A stretch of 64,000 nt of DNA from Copromyces sp. CBS 386.78. Lineage: Eukaryota; Ascomycota; Sordariomycetes; Sordariales; Sordariaceae. This document shows positions 25,148 through 34,853 of the stretch, one piece after another. Location of the stretch: NCBI GenBank assembly GCA_030685235.1, contig MU839264.1:1-64000 (forward strand), written 5' to 3'. Every line of letters begins with the position of its first letter. Position 1 is the stretch's first letter. The position numbers were made by a program, and so were the translations under genes. Below the pieces are notes generated by a model. It made no database searches and was not told the origin of the DNA. It saw nothing but the letters and a program-made list of their open reading frames with translations.

Positions 25148-26703
25148 TAGTAGTTTAATTACGTATAATATCTTTAACGGATTTAAAGATATTAGTATAT
25201 ATCCTATTAACCGGAACCGAATCTTACTTTAAATCCGAATAAAGTAATTTAAGTAATTTAACCCTGCTTTACCCTCGTTATTCCCTTAAGAGGATCGTTT
25301 TAAAGAGGCTATATATATTATTACCTATATTAAAGATAAGTATTATTACTTCTTTAGTTTTCTTATTCGAGCCCGTTATTATAATGCTAAGATTATTATT
25401 TACGAAGCTCCCTTAATTTATAATAAAGTTTAAGAATATAATTATTAAAATAGGGAGAAAGTTATTAATTTTAATTATAAAATGAGGCGGCGGGTTATTA
25501 AAGTCCTTAAAGAGGGGGAGAAGTTATTTCTTTTAAAAGGCGATTTTAATTAAATAGCTATAGAGAGAGTTAATAAAGAATAGTAAGAGGATTTGAAGAA
25601 ATAGGCGAGGGTTATTAGAGTAGAAGGCTATAAAATAAAAAAGTAGGTATATAATGATTGGGTTAATGATAAAGAGGGGGGTAAAGGGAAGGTGTATTGG
25701 AAGGTGTATTGGGATAATTGGTTGAAGAAGAGGGAGAGCGATGGGTTTATACCTGTTTTTAACGAAGATATTTTTAACGAGAAGGATAAAAGTAAAAATA
25801 AGGATAAGGGGGGATTATTTGTAATAGATATATAGGGTATACTAGTATTAAATGTGGTTAAGCGGGTATAGGGGGATATCAATAGTGATTTATTTAATAA
25901 TAATTGGCTAAATATTATTTTAGATAAAGTTCCAGATTTAGAGGTCCTATCCTCCCCCCTTCGCCCGCCCGCCCCCCTAGAAATAGCCTCGCAGGTTACT
26001 ATTCGTATTAATATATAGGTTATTAATTCTATTATTAAAGATGAGAATACTTTCGTTAATAATAATAATGATAAGGTTATATTTAAAGCAGTGTATGATG
26101 GGGAGGATAATGACGACGAGGAGGAGGATGGGGGTGAGGGGGGGGATAACTAGATTTTACTAGTGCTCCTGCTAGTTATATCCAAACCTCTTGTATAGAT
26201 TGGGCTATTTACCCCTAGACTTCCTGTATAAGTTAGGCTATTAATATTTCGCCCTACCCCTACTTTCGCCTCTACTTTATTACGATTACGAGTTTTCGAA
26301 GAAATATTATATTGGTCAGTCTTGAAGTTGATAGAGAGCGATATTAAACTTCGTATATAGGTACGAATAGAGGTACGAAGGTAGGTTATATTAAATAGTA
26401 CGCTAGTAAGGGTAGAGGTAGTTGTAAAGGAGGTTCCGCTAGTAAAGGGGGCATTAGAAAAGGTATTAGAAAAGGAGGTATTAGTATTTGTATTAGTACT
26501 AGTACTTGTACTTGTACTTGTACTTGTACTTGTACTAGCGCTAGAAAACGATGGATAAAGATTGCAACCCTCTCCTTTATTTACTTACTACTTAACTGAA
26601 TAATATTATGAACTTTTATAAGCTTTTGGTGCCGTTGTGTTAATGTGTAACGTGGTGTTTTACTATGGGGATAGGTTATTTTACTAGCGGTTTAGTATGG
26701 GGT

Positions 26704-26797
26704 TTGTCCTATAATAAAAGTTTGTCCTATAAAAATTTTTCCCCCTCTTTAATGAAGAGGGGGTGATAAAAGGTCCCACTTTTCCCCTACCCCCAAG
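26704..26797. repeat. Right terminal inverted repeat of copy 1
   Basis: Inverse of 16708-16801, followed by the TA target duplication at 26798-26799. Confidence 0.9.
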
Positions 26798-27198
26798 TAC
26801 CTGGAAGCCACAAACACGCCCCTTCTTTCCTGCCATGCCATTGGTCCTAGGGCCAATATGGCGCCCATCCAAGAATCACTACGCCGTTCGTACCTGGACT
26901 ACCGTCGAGGGCAAAGACAGCTTACGCCTAGTCGCCTAGAGTCACGAACTGTGCCTGACGAGATGGACGTAGCCGCGTCCTGGTGGCCTCCGCTGCTGCG
27001 AGGAAGCAATCATCTTGACTGCCCTGTATAACCATTTCCATGTTCTTCATTCCAAAGACACCAGGCGAGTTTGCGAGAAACCTATCCACCGTTCATCAGA
27101 TTGCGACAAGTCACGAGCGTCGTCGACAGACCATCGGTTCGCAAAATCACGGTGGAGTCGTCGACTGCGGTTTCCAGGTCCAACCCAGTACACATACC
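26798..27198. other. Unique DNA between transposon and broken ligase gene
   Basis: Normal composition resumes directly after the TA. It probably held the promoter of the ligase-like gene; no separate gene is seen. Confidence 0.45.
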
Positions 27199-28960
27199 AT
27201 GGGGTGTCTTCCCAGCCGCCCTCAACCTTCAACCGCTGCGACACCAAGCCAAAACATTCCCATCTCGGATATTGTCAGCTTCGCACTTGACAGACAACAC
27301 CTCTATGACCAGAACAAGCCGCTCTTCGTTGATGCCCATGACCCCATCCTCTCGTTATCAGCCAGCCAAACGATAGCATTGGTGTCGAGACTGGTTGCGG
27401 GCTTGCGTGCGGCCGGACTCAAAAAGGGCCATGTTGTGTTATTGCATCTGGGAAACCATGTGAGTAATTATCCCGGACCTGCTCTTGTGCGCTGTCCTTT
27501 CGGTCCTCCACTATGCTTCGCATCCGAGCCAACCAATATTGCAGAAATGGTCGCCGACGTCCCCCCTTTTTCCTGCGTTTTCTCTTCTCATTCCAGGATC
27601 TACATAGACCCACATTGTCTCCATTGTCCGGGTCCCTGTCCCGTTCAAGGGCCGGCTTCCCTTCCCCAGCTTTTACTCCCCCGTTCCTTCGGACTCCGGA
27701 CTACCGCTTCGAGGGATTCAGTTTTGCAGTCCAGTTTGACTCACCAACAATTCATCACAGTATCTCTATGCCGCCCTGTTCTTCGCCATCGTAGGCGCAG
27801 GTGGCATCTGTTGCGGCTCTAACCTGGCCCACCAGTTCCAAGATCTGAACCATGTCGCCCATCTTTCAGGCCCCAGGTTCGTCATCACTACCCAGACCAA
27901 GACGGCTATCGTGCACGAGGTATGCAAGGCATCCCGCCCTACAATGTCTTTTTTGTGGAAGAGCTCGACCACCAGGTCCTTCAGCAAATACTCCGCAGCC
28001 CGAGCCGGGTAGAACAACAACTCGGAACGACCCTAGGCCATAATGCCCTAGGCAGGCCACTGACTGATCTCCTTCGCCATGGGCATTCCGACTGGATGAC
28101 ACTCAGCAGCGGATTGGACATGAAGCAAACAATGGCTTGTTACTATTCTGCTCCTGGGCCTACTCGTCGGTTAGGTTGAGTGGGCCACCCTCTGGGGGCC
28201 TCGCTTACATAACAAGCCAACCGACTCTGGAGTACCGGCATCCCCAGACTGGTCGCCGTTTCGCACTATGCCCTCGTGGCCCAACATATGGCGCTCCGCC
28301 CAGGCGATGAGCCCTATGGCGGATCTGTGGTCCGGCTAACATGTCTCCCACTCTTCAACATGTCGGGCTTGTGTGGAACCTCTTTGCCGCCGTACGATAT
28401 GGCCAACCCGTGTGCATCATGTCCAAATTCTATCACAAGCCCTTTGTCCACTACGTTGACAGGTATCGGGTATCTGAAACATATCTCACACCAGCGATTA
28501 TCAAGGTGCTCACCAACCTTGAAGATCCTGGCCTCCGAGAAAGTTTGATCACCCTTCGCTACATTGGCGTTGGTGGGGGACCGATCGACTCGGTTGCCCT
28601 AGGAAAATTGAAGGCCGTCCTCCACCCAGAAGCAACCGCGTCTCAGATCTGGGGAATGACCGAGTTCGGGGTTGCTGCCCTCTTCCGCTGGGGCGAGCAC
28701 AATGAAACAGGATCCGTCGGTCGGCTACTTGAAGGGTACCAGATCCGCCTGGTTGATCACAAGGATCATGGTATCACGGCCGAGGGCCGTCCCGGAGAGC
28801 TGCTTCTCTGCTCACCGAGTCTCATGAGCGGATATATAAGCACCTTGCCCTCTTTCGGAGTTTACCAAGAGGGATGGTTCCGAACTGACACCATTGTTTC
28901 GCCAAGAAGGGTAAGCTCTTCGTTGTTGGCAAAACAATGGAGGTGTCCGAAACCCCGAAG
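27199..28960 (+). pseudogene. Broken AMP-dependent ligase gene (4-coumarate-CoA-ligase-like)
   Basis: Fragments in order match the acyl-activating enzyme family: an N-terminal IPISDIVSFALDR ... LFVDAHDP block, LVAGLRAAGLKKGHVVLLHLGNH, an apparent intron (GTGAGT at 27460 to CAG near 27760), YAALFFAIVGAGGICCGSN, a P-loop region YYSAPG-PTGIPR, LPLFNMSGL, and LRYIGVGGGPI with QIWGMTEFG, then GRPGELL and GYI. It cannot encode an enzyme: a MITE interrupts the P-loop at 28163-28232, and frame changes occur near 27920, 28370 and 28900. The C-terminal lysine domain after KLFVVGKTMEV is not found. The dead gene still has normal G+C, so it decayed by indels and insertion rather than RIP. Confidence 0.85.
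28163..28232. mobile_element. 70-bp MITE (copy 1) in the ligase P-loop
   Basis: Begins CTCGTCGGTTAGG and ends CCAACCGACTCTGGAG, giving imperfect inverted ends around GTCGGTTRG. TA flanks both sides (28161-28162 and 28233-28234). Removing it together with one TA restores GGGCCTACCGGC, in frame with Gly-Pro-Thr-Gly of the adenylate-forming P-loop. A copy with one internal difference in the first 65 bp lies at 63758. The centre contains GGCCACCC/GGGGGCC, which can fold. Confidence 0.88.
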
Positions 28961-31559
28961 AGCACACATTCCGGACAGTTATCACCTCCTCTTAGTTCAC
29001 ATTCCTATTATCATGACACATGGTGAAGGAATATCAAGTGGATGTTGATACGAATCAGATTGGGTTATTGGGACCCGTGCGCTGTCGGCAAATATTCATC
29101 GGCAAATACCGTCGCTTCTTCAGAGCCGCAAACATCCGGCGCTGCCCAACCTGCAGCTTGCATTCACCGCACACACCGCTTGATCGAGAAAAAACTTTTA
29201 AAAAGTTAATCGGTCCTGCATCTTTGCGGGTGCAAAAACGCTTTCTCGCACTGGACTGCCTGCAACTCGCCTCCACGAATCGGAGCTCTCCTCTCGACGA
29301 CACCCGACGACATCCACAATGCTCGCCGATGATACAGAAATTTTTGCGACGCGTGGGTCGAAAGCGAGCTGACGAGTCAATGTGAACTCGCCAAGCTGGG
29401 CCGCGGGAAGAGAGTCGAATACGAGCTGTTTGCTGACACGCCATGGTCCGATATCATGAACCCGATTCTGGAGGAGAGGATCAGGCAGCTCTCACAGTCC
29501 AAGAGAGGTATTGTTGCGCAATCCACTCGTCGCTGACTTCGGAGTGAACGCTCATAAAGGTAAGAGGACTCTCAAGAAAGCGTGGTTGGGGGGAAGTCCC
29601 AGCCTCAGAGGCATGGTTGCGGTGTGCTAGTTCAATCAGATCTTCGTTTCTTCACAGTTCACATCTTTTTATCAAATCGCTTTCTGTGCAGATGTCTGTT
29701 TGGCAATCGTCTTGATTGTTCTTGAGTTCTGCTTTCCCGTGTTGTGCCCAGAGGTGTCGTATATCGAGTTGATAGCCTTCTTGCCCAAGCTCCCTAGCTT
29801 ATCATCTCCGCATTGCATCAGACTTTGCCAGACACTCAGAAACTGATGTCCTCGACTTCTCTTTAGGTCGCTCCCGTACTGCCAAAGCAGCGTGTCGATG
29901 TCCATAGAGCATAGTCCCAACCTGGTTCACCTCAACCCTCATCCGTCCATGTCCTCATATCGAATCACAGTATCGAGTCCAAGGCTGTGCTTCCCGTCTT
30001 CTCAGCTCCTGTATTCTGTTAGGAACGCTGGTCAGAAAAGACAAGACAGCATGGAACAAGAGGTTGAAGGGGACCGAAGTTGCCTCTTCCTCTTCATACC
30101 GCCTCGACTCACTCGATTTAGTTTTGCTCACACAGGTATAGGGCCGGGACCGTCTGGTAGAAGCAAAACCTAATAAGGGCTTCGACCAATCTATTAGTGA
30201 GCTGATGCGGGTCACCACGAATCGCAGGTTTGCCAACGTGATTATTTGGTTCCCTGGGAACAACCCTCTAACAGTATTGGTGGGATTGTCTGCATGCCTT
30301 GCTTCCCCGTGTTAGGTTTCGCTAATTCTAACCTTGGCGCAGCTTTAGTAAAACCCAATCGAAGGAGTGGAAGCGGTATTCGTCGATTATCTTCCGCATC
30401 TTCACCCTGCTTCCTTTTCGCCGCCCTGGGCATGACACCCTGTTCAATCACTCGTTCTCTGCCTCTAGTGAGGTTACTTCGTCGGAGTTGCAGCAAGTTG
30501 CAGACGGGCGACGCGATGCCGTTATCATGCACTCGCAACCAAACCAGCTGTCCCAATCCCACCAGGAGCTCTGGTGGCTATGATATAGGTACCCACCTCT
30601 GCCATCCTCATCCGCAAACGCGAAAGGAGAAGGCGTGGCAGCGCGAGGTTCGGTTTGCGGTGTATCATTGGGTAGTTGCCCTCTTGGAGGTTGGATGAGA
30701 GGCTTGCTTCACCTTTGCCAACGGAGCTGGCTCTGTTGGTGGCTGGCATATTCAATACCGGGGTCAGCATATTGACTACGACATTAGGGCTTTGATGGTG
30801 GACCGAAGCGGAAAGAACGGATGTGAAGAGTCAAAACGCCTAGGGAAGTTCACTTGGTGCTTTGAACGTCGCGGTTCCTCCAACGTCCAAGACTTCGAAC
30901 AACCCTAGCAGGCTATACATCATCCCCAACAGGCGCAGATGTACTGGCGATCCTGAGCAAGATGCTCTTTACTTTCCCTCGTTCTTGTCGAGCTGAACTC
31001 ATCACATATACCCAAATTATAACTACGAAAACACTAGAAGTGTGCTGCATGGAGCATAAAAGTGTGATAAGCTGAATTTAGCTATCGTAGTTTATTACTT
31101 CTCCTCGACCTTATCGTATCAAAGCTCTCTAGCCGTTTTTCTTTTGTGTACCAGTTGCCCGTTCTGGCCATTGACACTCTGACTGTTGACAGATCCGAGC
31201 TGCCCAAAGCTACCACGTCCTTGTCGTTAAACTTTCAGGAAGGCGTACCGATAAAACACGGGTGCCGGCACCAATATAGAGGCAATCGAGTTGTCTACCT
31301 ATTTCTCTGGAGTTCTTGAGCGCGAGGCAGTTGACAACCCAAACTACCCCCAAATCACTCTTCTCCTCCAAACTCATCTCCTTACGCTTTCCTCCCTCTT
31401 TCTTCCAAACAGGTTGACGAAGAGACTCTACTCTGGTTGATCTTGCGTCTCTGTGCCACCGCGCAATTCGCATTTTGGATGCCATCTTCATTGTTTGAAG
31501 TAAGAGAGACAGGAGGAGCTAAAGAACACAAGTCCCACCGCAGAAGACGACCGAAGGAA
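28961..31559. other. Long region without a convincing gene
   Basis: Normal composition. A short frame near 29350-29525 reads CELAKLGRGKRVEYELF and ADTPWSDIMNPILEERIRQL, plausible protein-like text but without start, flanking exons or known family; it may be the debris of another gene. Frames at 29955-30698 lack domain signals. Confidence 0.4.
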
Positions 31560-32637
31560 TCAATCCTCACGAGTGGCATCCTGCTGATTAACTCCCCTCT
31601 CCTCAGCACGAAGCATAAGCTGGCCCAGGGGCGAGTTGACCGGAATGCCAGGCTTCATACGCTCATTATGGATGCCATGGTCCCGATTAACGTGCGAGCG
31701 CAAGGCAGTTTGGTCGGGGTACTGCTGAAGGCAGACCGAACGGGACGCATCTACGGCAGGTAGGGGGCAGATGACGACTCCATCCTCGGATTTGTGGCGG
31801 TGATGCCTGAGTGCATAATAAAATTTGAGTTAGCTAACTTACTAAACTTTCGATGTTATGTTGCCCAAAACATGGGCTTCGGGATATCAGGTAGGTAGAC
31901 TTACGCCTGGTTGTGCTGTGTCAGCTTGCTCATCCACCTGTTGCAGATCGTGCACCACTTATACTTGGGAGACGGGAGTGATTTGGCGTTTCGGTTGAAC
32001 TGCTGGACGAACCAGTCTTTAGGCTTGCCGGGCTCCAAAGCTGACTCGTCGTTGTCGTTGTCTTGAACTTCGGTATCGGCGTCGTCGTCGTCGGCAGCAG
32101 AAGTGGTCGACGGAGCTGCAGCTGCGGGACTAAATGTCGTCGAGGTGGTACCGGCAAGTTAACGGATTGGACACAAGGAAGGAAACGTGGAATGGCCTTG
32201 GATTTGTGCCTGTCCGCCCTGTGAGACGTACCTGGCTTTCGAAGTGGAAGCTTTGTCGCTTGGGCCGCTCTTCTTCTTGGGGAAAGCTGAAGGCTCGGTG
32301 GCAGCAAGGATGGCTGGGTGATTCTCAAGACCAAGCTCGGTGAACTTCTTGGTAATGCACTCCTTGATTGTTTTTGCAATGGGAGCAAAAGCAGTGGCAC
32401 TTTCCCAAAACTTTGGTCAGCTCTCATTACTCACATGCTGGTGAAAAGTGCGAGGGACCACGTCCTGACTTACCCTTTGATGTTTCCAGCTTTGACTTCC
32501 ACCAAATAAGCCTTGTCGATGCAATCGCTCACGACTGAGGAGAGCTTGGTATTGGACGGCCTGGCAAGGAGTAAGCAAACTTGACGGCAAGTCTTGGGTT
32601 CTGTATGCATGAAGACAATATCTTACTGGGCGGACAT
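31560..32637 (-). CDS. Double C2H2-like zinc-finger protein A (tandem paralogue)
   Basis: Five exons on the minus strand: 32637-32627, 32560-32474, 32399-32232, 32129-31905, 31806-31560, giving 245 aa. All four introns (66-98 bp) are phase 2 with GTAAGA/GTAAGT/GTACGT donors. The 11-nt first exon encodes MSA plus two bases. Residues 80-125 are low-complexity with Asp runs. The C-terminal half carries two Cys/His modules: C148-x2-C151-x9-H161-x3-H165, and C177-x11-C189-x12-H202-x4-H207 (TALRSHVNRDHG). The spacing is C2H2-like but not the classical finger, so nucleic-acid binding is only inferred. No TM or signal peptide. The paralogue at 33890-34853 has the same exon design. I cannot assign a named family. 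Confidence 0.8.
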
Positions 32638-33098
32638 TGTGGCGGTGTTCGGTGGATTGTCGTCCTCTTGACTACAGTTGTTAAAGGGAAGAAGGAAGGA
32701 TATAAATTCCACGAATAATTAGGGCATTTATATAGGTGGTTAGATTCACAACACCCATTCACGGTTCTTTGTGTCAGAACCTTGGAATACCTCTGGCCTT
32801 CACTGAAGCGAACCTGGATTGCCCTTCGCTTCAGTTTGGTACAAAGGTTTGGTTGTAAGTCTCACCGAACGGCCTGCGCCAAAGTCAAGGTTCTCAAGGA
32901 GTTTTGGGATGGTGAGCAAAGGCCAATGACTCCAGTCGGAGCCGGGCACCGAACCAAGCAAAGTCCCGTCACCGGTCAGGCTCTTGACAATGATTCCAAC
33001 AAAAAGGCCAAGCGCAACAGCAAGCGCAGGCACGATTATGACGCCTCATATGTCGATTCACGCGGGTTATGTCGACGGAAGATTCAACCAGAGGGTTT
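32638..33098. other. Intergenic region upstream of paralogue A
   Basis: Promoter DNA of paralogue A plus the 3' flank of the small gene. A 129-codon plus-strand frame at 32782-33171 shows no domain and is not called. Confidence 0.4.
32726..32735 (-). promoter_or_regulatory. TATA box of paralogue A
   Basis: CTATATAAAT on the minus strand about 90 bp upstream of the ATG at 32637. Confidence 0.45.
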
Positions 33099-33483
33099 TC
33101 ACTCCGGTTTCCTGATATGCGATTCTGGAGCTACCACCGAGTGCATCGTCTGCCAGCTGCAGCGAGAATGATTGAGAGCAAGAAATAGGCGGGAAAGCAT
33201 GGCAGGAGACGACAGAAGAAACCGTAGATAGGGGCAAAGGAGGCAAGACGGACAGGAAGAAGAAGAGCGAGAAGGAGAGGCATACCAGATGGCTGTGACA
33301 CTCGCGCACCAAGGTCGTGTCTTTCATGCCCTTGTGGCTCTCGCGGCAATATACACGTTGGTGAGCAGCCTTCATCTCGTCGTGGTAACAAAAAACGGGC
33401 AAGTTCATTCCCCTGACTCCCTCGCTGCGGTACTCGGACAATACGTCGACGGCATATCCAGCGTGTTCCTGGAAAGAAGCCAT
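33099..33483 (-). CDS. Small Cys/His-rich protein, tentative two-exon gene
   Basis: Exon 1 is 33483-33286 (66 codons, ATG in the good context CCAAGATGG). Its text is rich in Cys and His: FCYHDEMKAAHQRVYC, then ESHKGMKDTTLVRECHSHL. A GTATGC donor follows, and a pyrimidine-rich stretch ends in two possible acceptors: GGCAG at 33150 gives 82 aa ending at 33099; the earlier CTGCAG would end at 33067. I do not recognise the family. The Cys/His pattern and its location between two zinc-finger-like paralogues on the same strand make a diverged third member conceivable, but I cannot align it convincingly. Confidence 0.5.
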
Positions 33484-33889
33484 CTTGGTGACTCTGGGGC
33501 AGATGCGAGTTATGAGTGTACGATGTTTCGAGCACGTGGAAGTAGACCCGGATTATCGTCAGGCTCTGCTTTGTGCTGTGGAGGAAAGGGAAAACCAGTG
33601 AGAACCGAGAAGACAGAGACACAGGGCGGGAAACGCACAGCAGTTTGAATAAGAGAGCTATTCTCGTGGATGTAGTGAGAGAGAGAGAAGCAAAATGAAC
33701 AAGGCAGATGCTACCTAGGTAGGCACCAAAAACCCCTAGCTACATATATCAAGCGTTGATACTCGCCTGTTCCCACTTGGTTAAGGTATCCATCCATAAC
33801 CACAGCGCTACCTAGACTACTAGGAAACAGAAGACACCGCAGCCATGGGCCCATGACACAACTCGTTACCCATTTCCTGTGCGAAACAC

Positions 33890-34853
33890 TCAGTCCTCAG
33901 ACTCGCCATTAAGCAGAGCCTGTCCCTCGGCAGAATTCACTCGAATTGCACCCTTCCAAACAGGATTAACATAGCGGCCATGATCACGCTGGATATGGCT
34001 CCGGAGAGCGGCCTTGTCCTGGAATTGCTCCAAGCAGAGCATTCCAGGTACGCCCCCCAAAAGTGGCTCGGGGCAAAGAACAGGGTCCTTTTCAACATGA
34101 CTATCTCGTTGTGATGTGTGTTAGATCCTACATCGGCCGCATCATTACCTCTAGGTATCTTGGCTCTTGACTGGGGGAACTTACCACCAATTATGCTGGT
34201 AATAATTGGACTGCCATCTCTCGCAGATGGCGCACCACGCGTAGCGGCATCTCCTTTTGGGAGGGCGAGCGGCTGGGTTAAACTGGTCTAAGGCCCAGTT
34301 GCCAGTGAGCCTTTAACGTACGGCATGTGTCAGTTCGTGTGAGTCCATACAAGGCTAGGGGGAAGGGCAGGGCTTGATATACTAACGGAGCGGCTGTGTC
34401 GTCTTGGGCTTTTCCAGCATTGTCGTCACGAGCCGGTGCCAAAACACTAGAGGTAGCTTCTGGGCGTTCAATGCGGGAAGAGCCAAACTCAATGTTCGGA
34501 GAAGGCACGGCGATGTCACGTAGAGGAGTGTCTTCACTAATACCGGCGTTTCTCATCACGGTTTTGAGCTTGCCAGCAACTTTTTGTTGCACTACGGCGG
34601 GGCTAGAAGATTGGGGAACACGTCAGCATCTATACCATCAAAAAAGGGCGGGCACCTCTAGGTAGCAAGATATCAATCTCATGTGACTCACATCATGTCA
34701 CATTCCGAGCTGTCAATTCCCTGTAACAACTCTGCATTGATTGCCTGGATGGCTTCCCCGACAGTCCTGTGGCCGTACAGTTAGAACAGACATATATATG
34801 GATGGTGGAATCCCGGAAGGATGTGTGAGTGGAAGGTCTTACTTGAATGACAT
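33890..34853 (-). CDS. Double C2H2-like zinc-finger protein B (tandem paralogue)
   Basis: Five exons: 34853-34843, 34766-34692, 34602-34387, 34310-34185, 34100-33890, giving 212 aa. As in paralogue A, exon 1 is 11 nt and all introns are phase 2. Cys/His modules: C127-x2-C130-x9-H140-x3-H144 and C152-x12-C165-x12-H178-x4-H183, the last within AALRSHIQRDHG. The segment after it (VWKGAIRVNSAEGQALL) parallels MKPGIPVNSPLGQLML of A, and both end in an acidic ED. Between residues 50 and 100 it is not conserved with A and lacks the Asp runs. A frame open upstream to 35024 could extend the N-terminus, but the shared 11-nt exon favours this start. Confidence 0.78.

Larger units (their letters stand above)
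17020..26560 (+). pseudogene. Pogo/Fot-like DDE transposase, RIP-mutated and interrupted
   Basis: The gene reads across 17020-18430 and resumes after the insertion at about 25153-26560. Ignoring stops, it shows: an N-terminal helix-turn-helix resembling Tc5/CENP-B domains (ILIEAEEETIISYIIFY with a preceding TIRDISKIT); the first DDE block DI-stop-NYNEIGIKLGCVAGGRV, equivalent to DIxNxDExGxxLG with the catalytic Asp now Asn; a middle PLYIIFK strand; and the second block LVINGFNRYYKIEIKEY...LLPYLTH, equivalent to LLDGHxSHxxxEF and LPxHLTHxLQPLDV. The C-terminal part after the insertion is charged and ends in a short alternating-residue tail. Many Trp and Gln codons have become stops. Confidence 0.85.
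16708..26797 (+). mobile_element. Pogo/Fot-like DNA transposon (copy 1), split by a Gypsy element
   Basis: The element begins CTTGGGGGTAGGGGAAAAGT and ends with the inverse, and it is flanked by TA on both sides (16706-16707 and 26798-26799), the target of Tc1/mariner/pogo transposons. Removing the nested Gypsy element and one 5-bp duplication leaves about 3371 bp, close to the 3356 bp of the uninterrupted copy at 60175-63530. The transposase reads on the plus strand. Most of the interior is RIP-damaged; the right-hand 700 bp are less affected. It is unusually long for this superfamily, whose members are often near 2 kb. Confidence 0.9.

Noticed and set aside
32782..33171. 129-codon plus-strand frame
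   Set aside because: Overlaps the proposed small minus-strand gene and its promoter side; no domain or recognisable composition.
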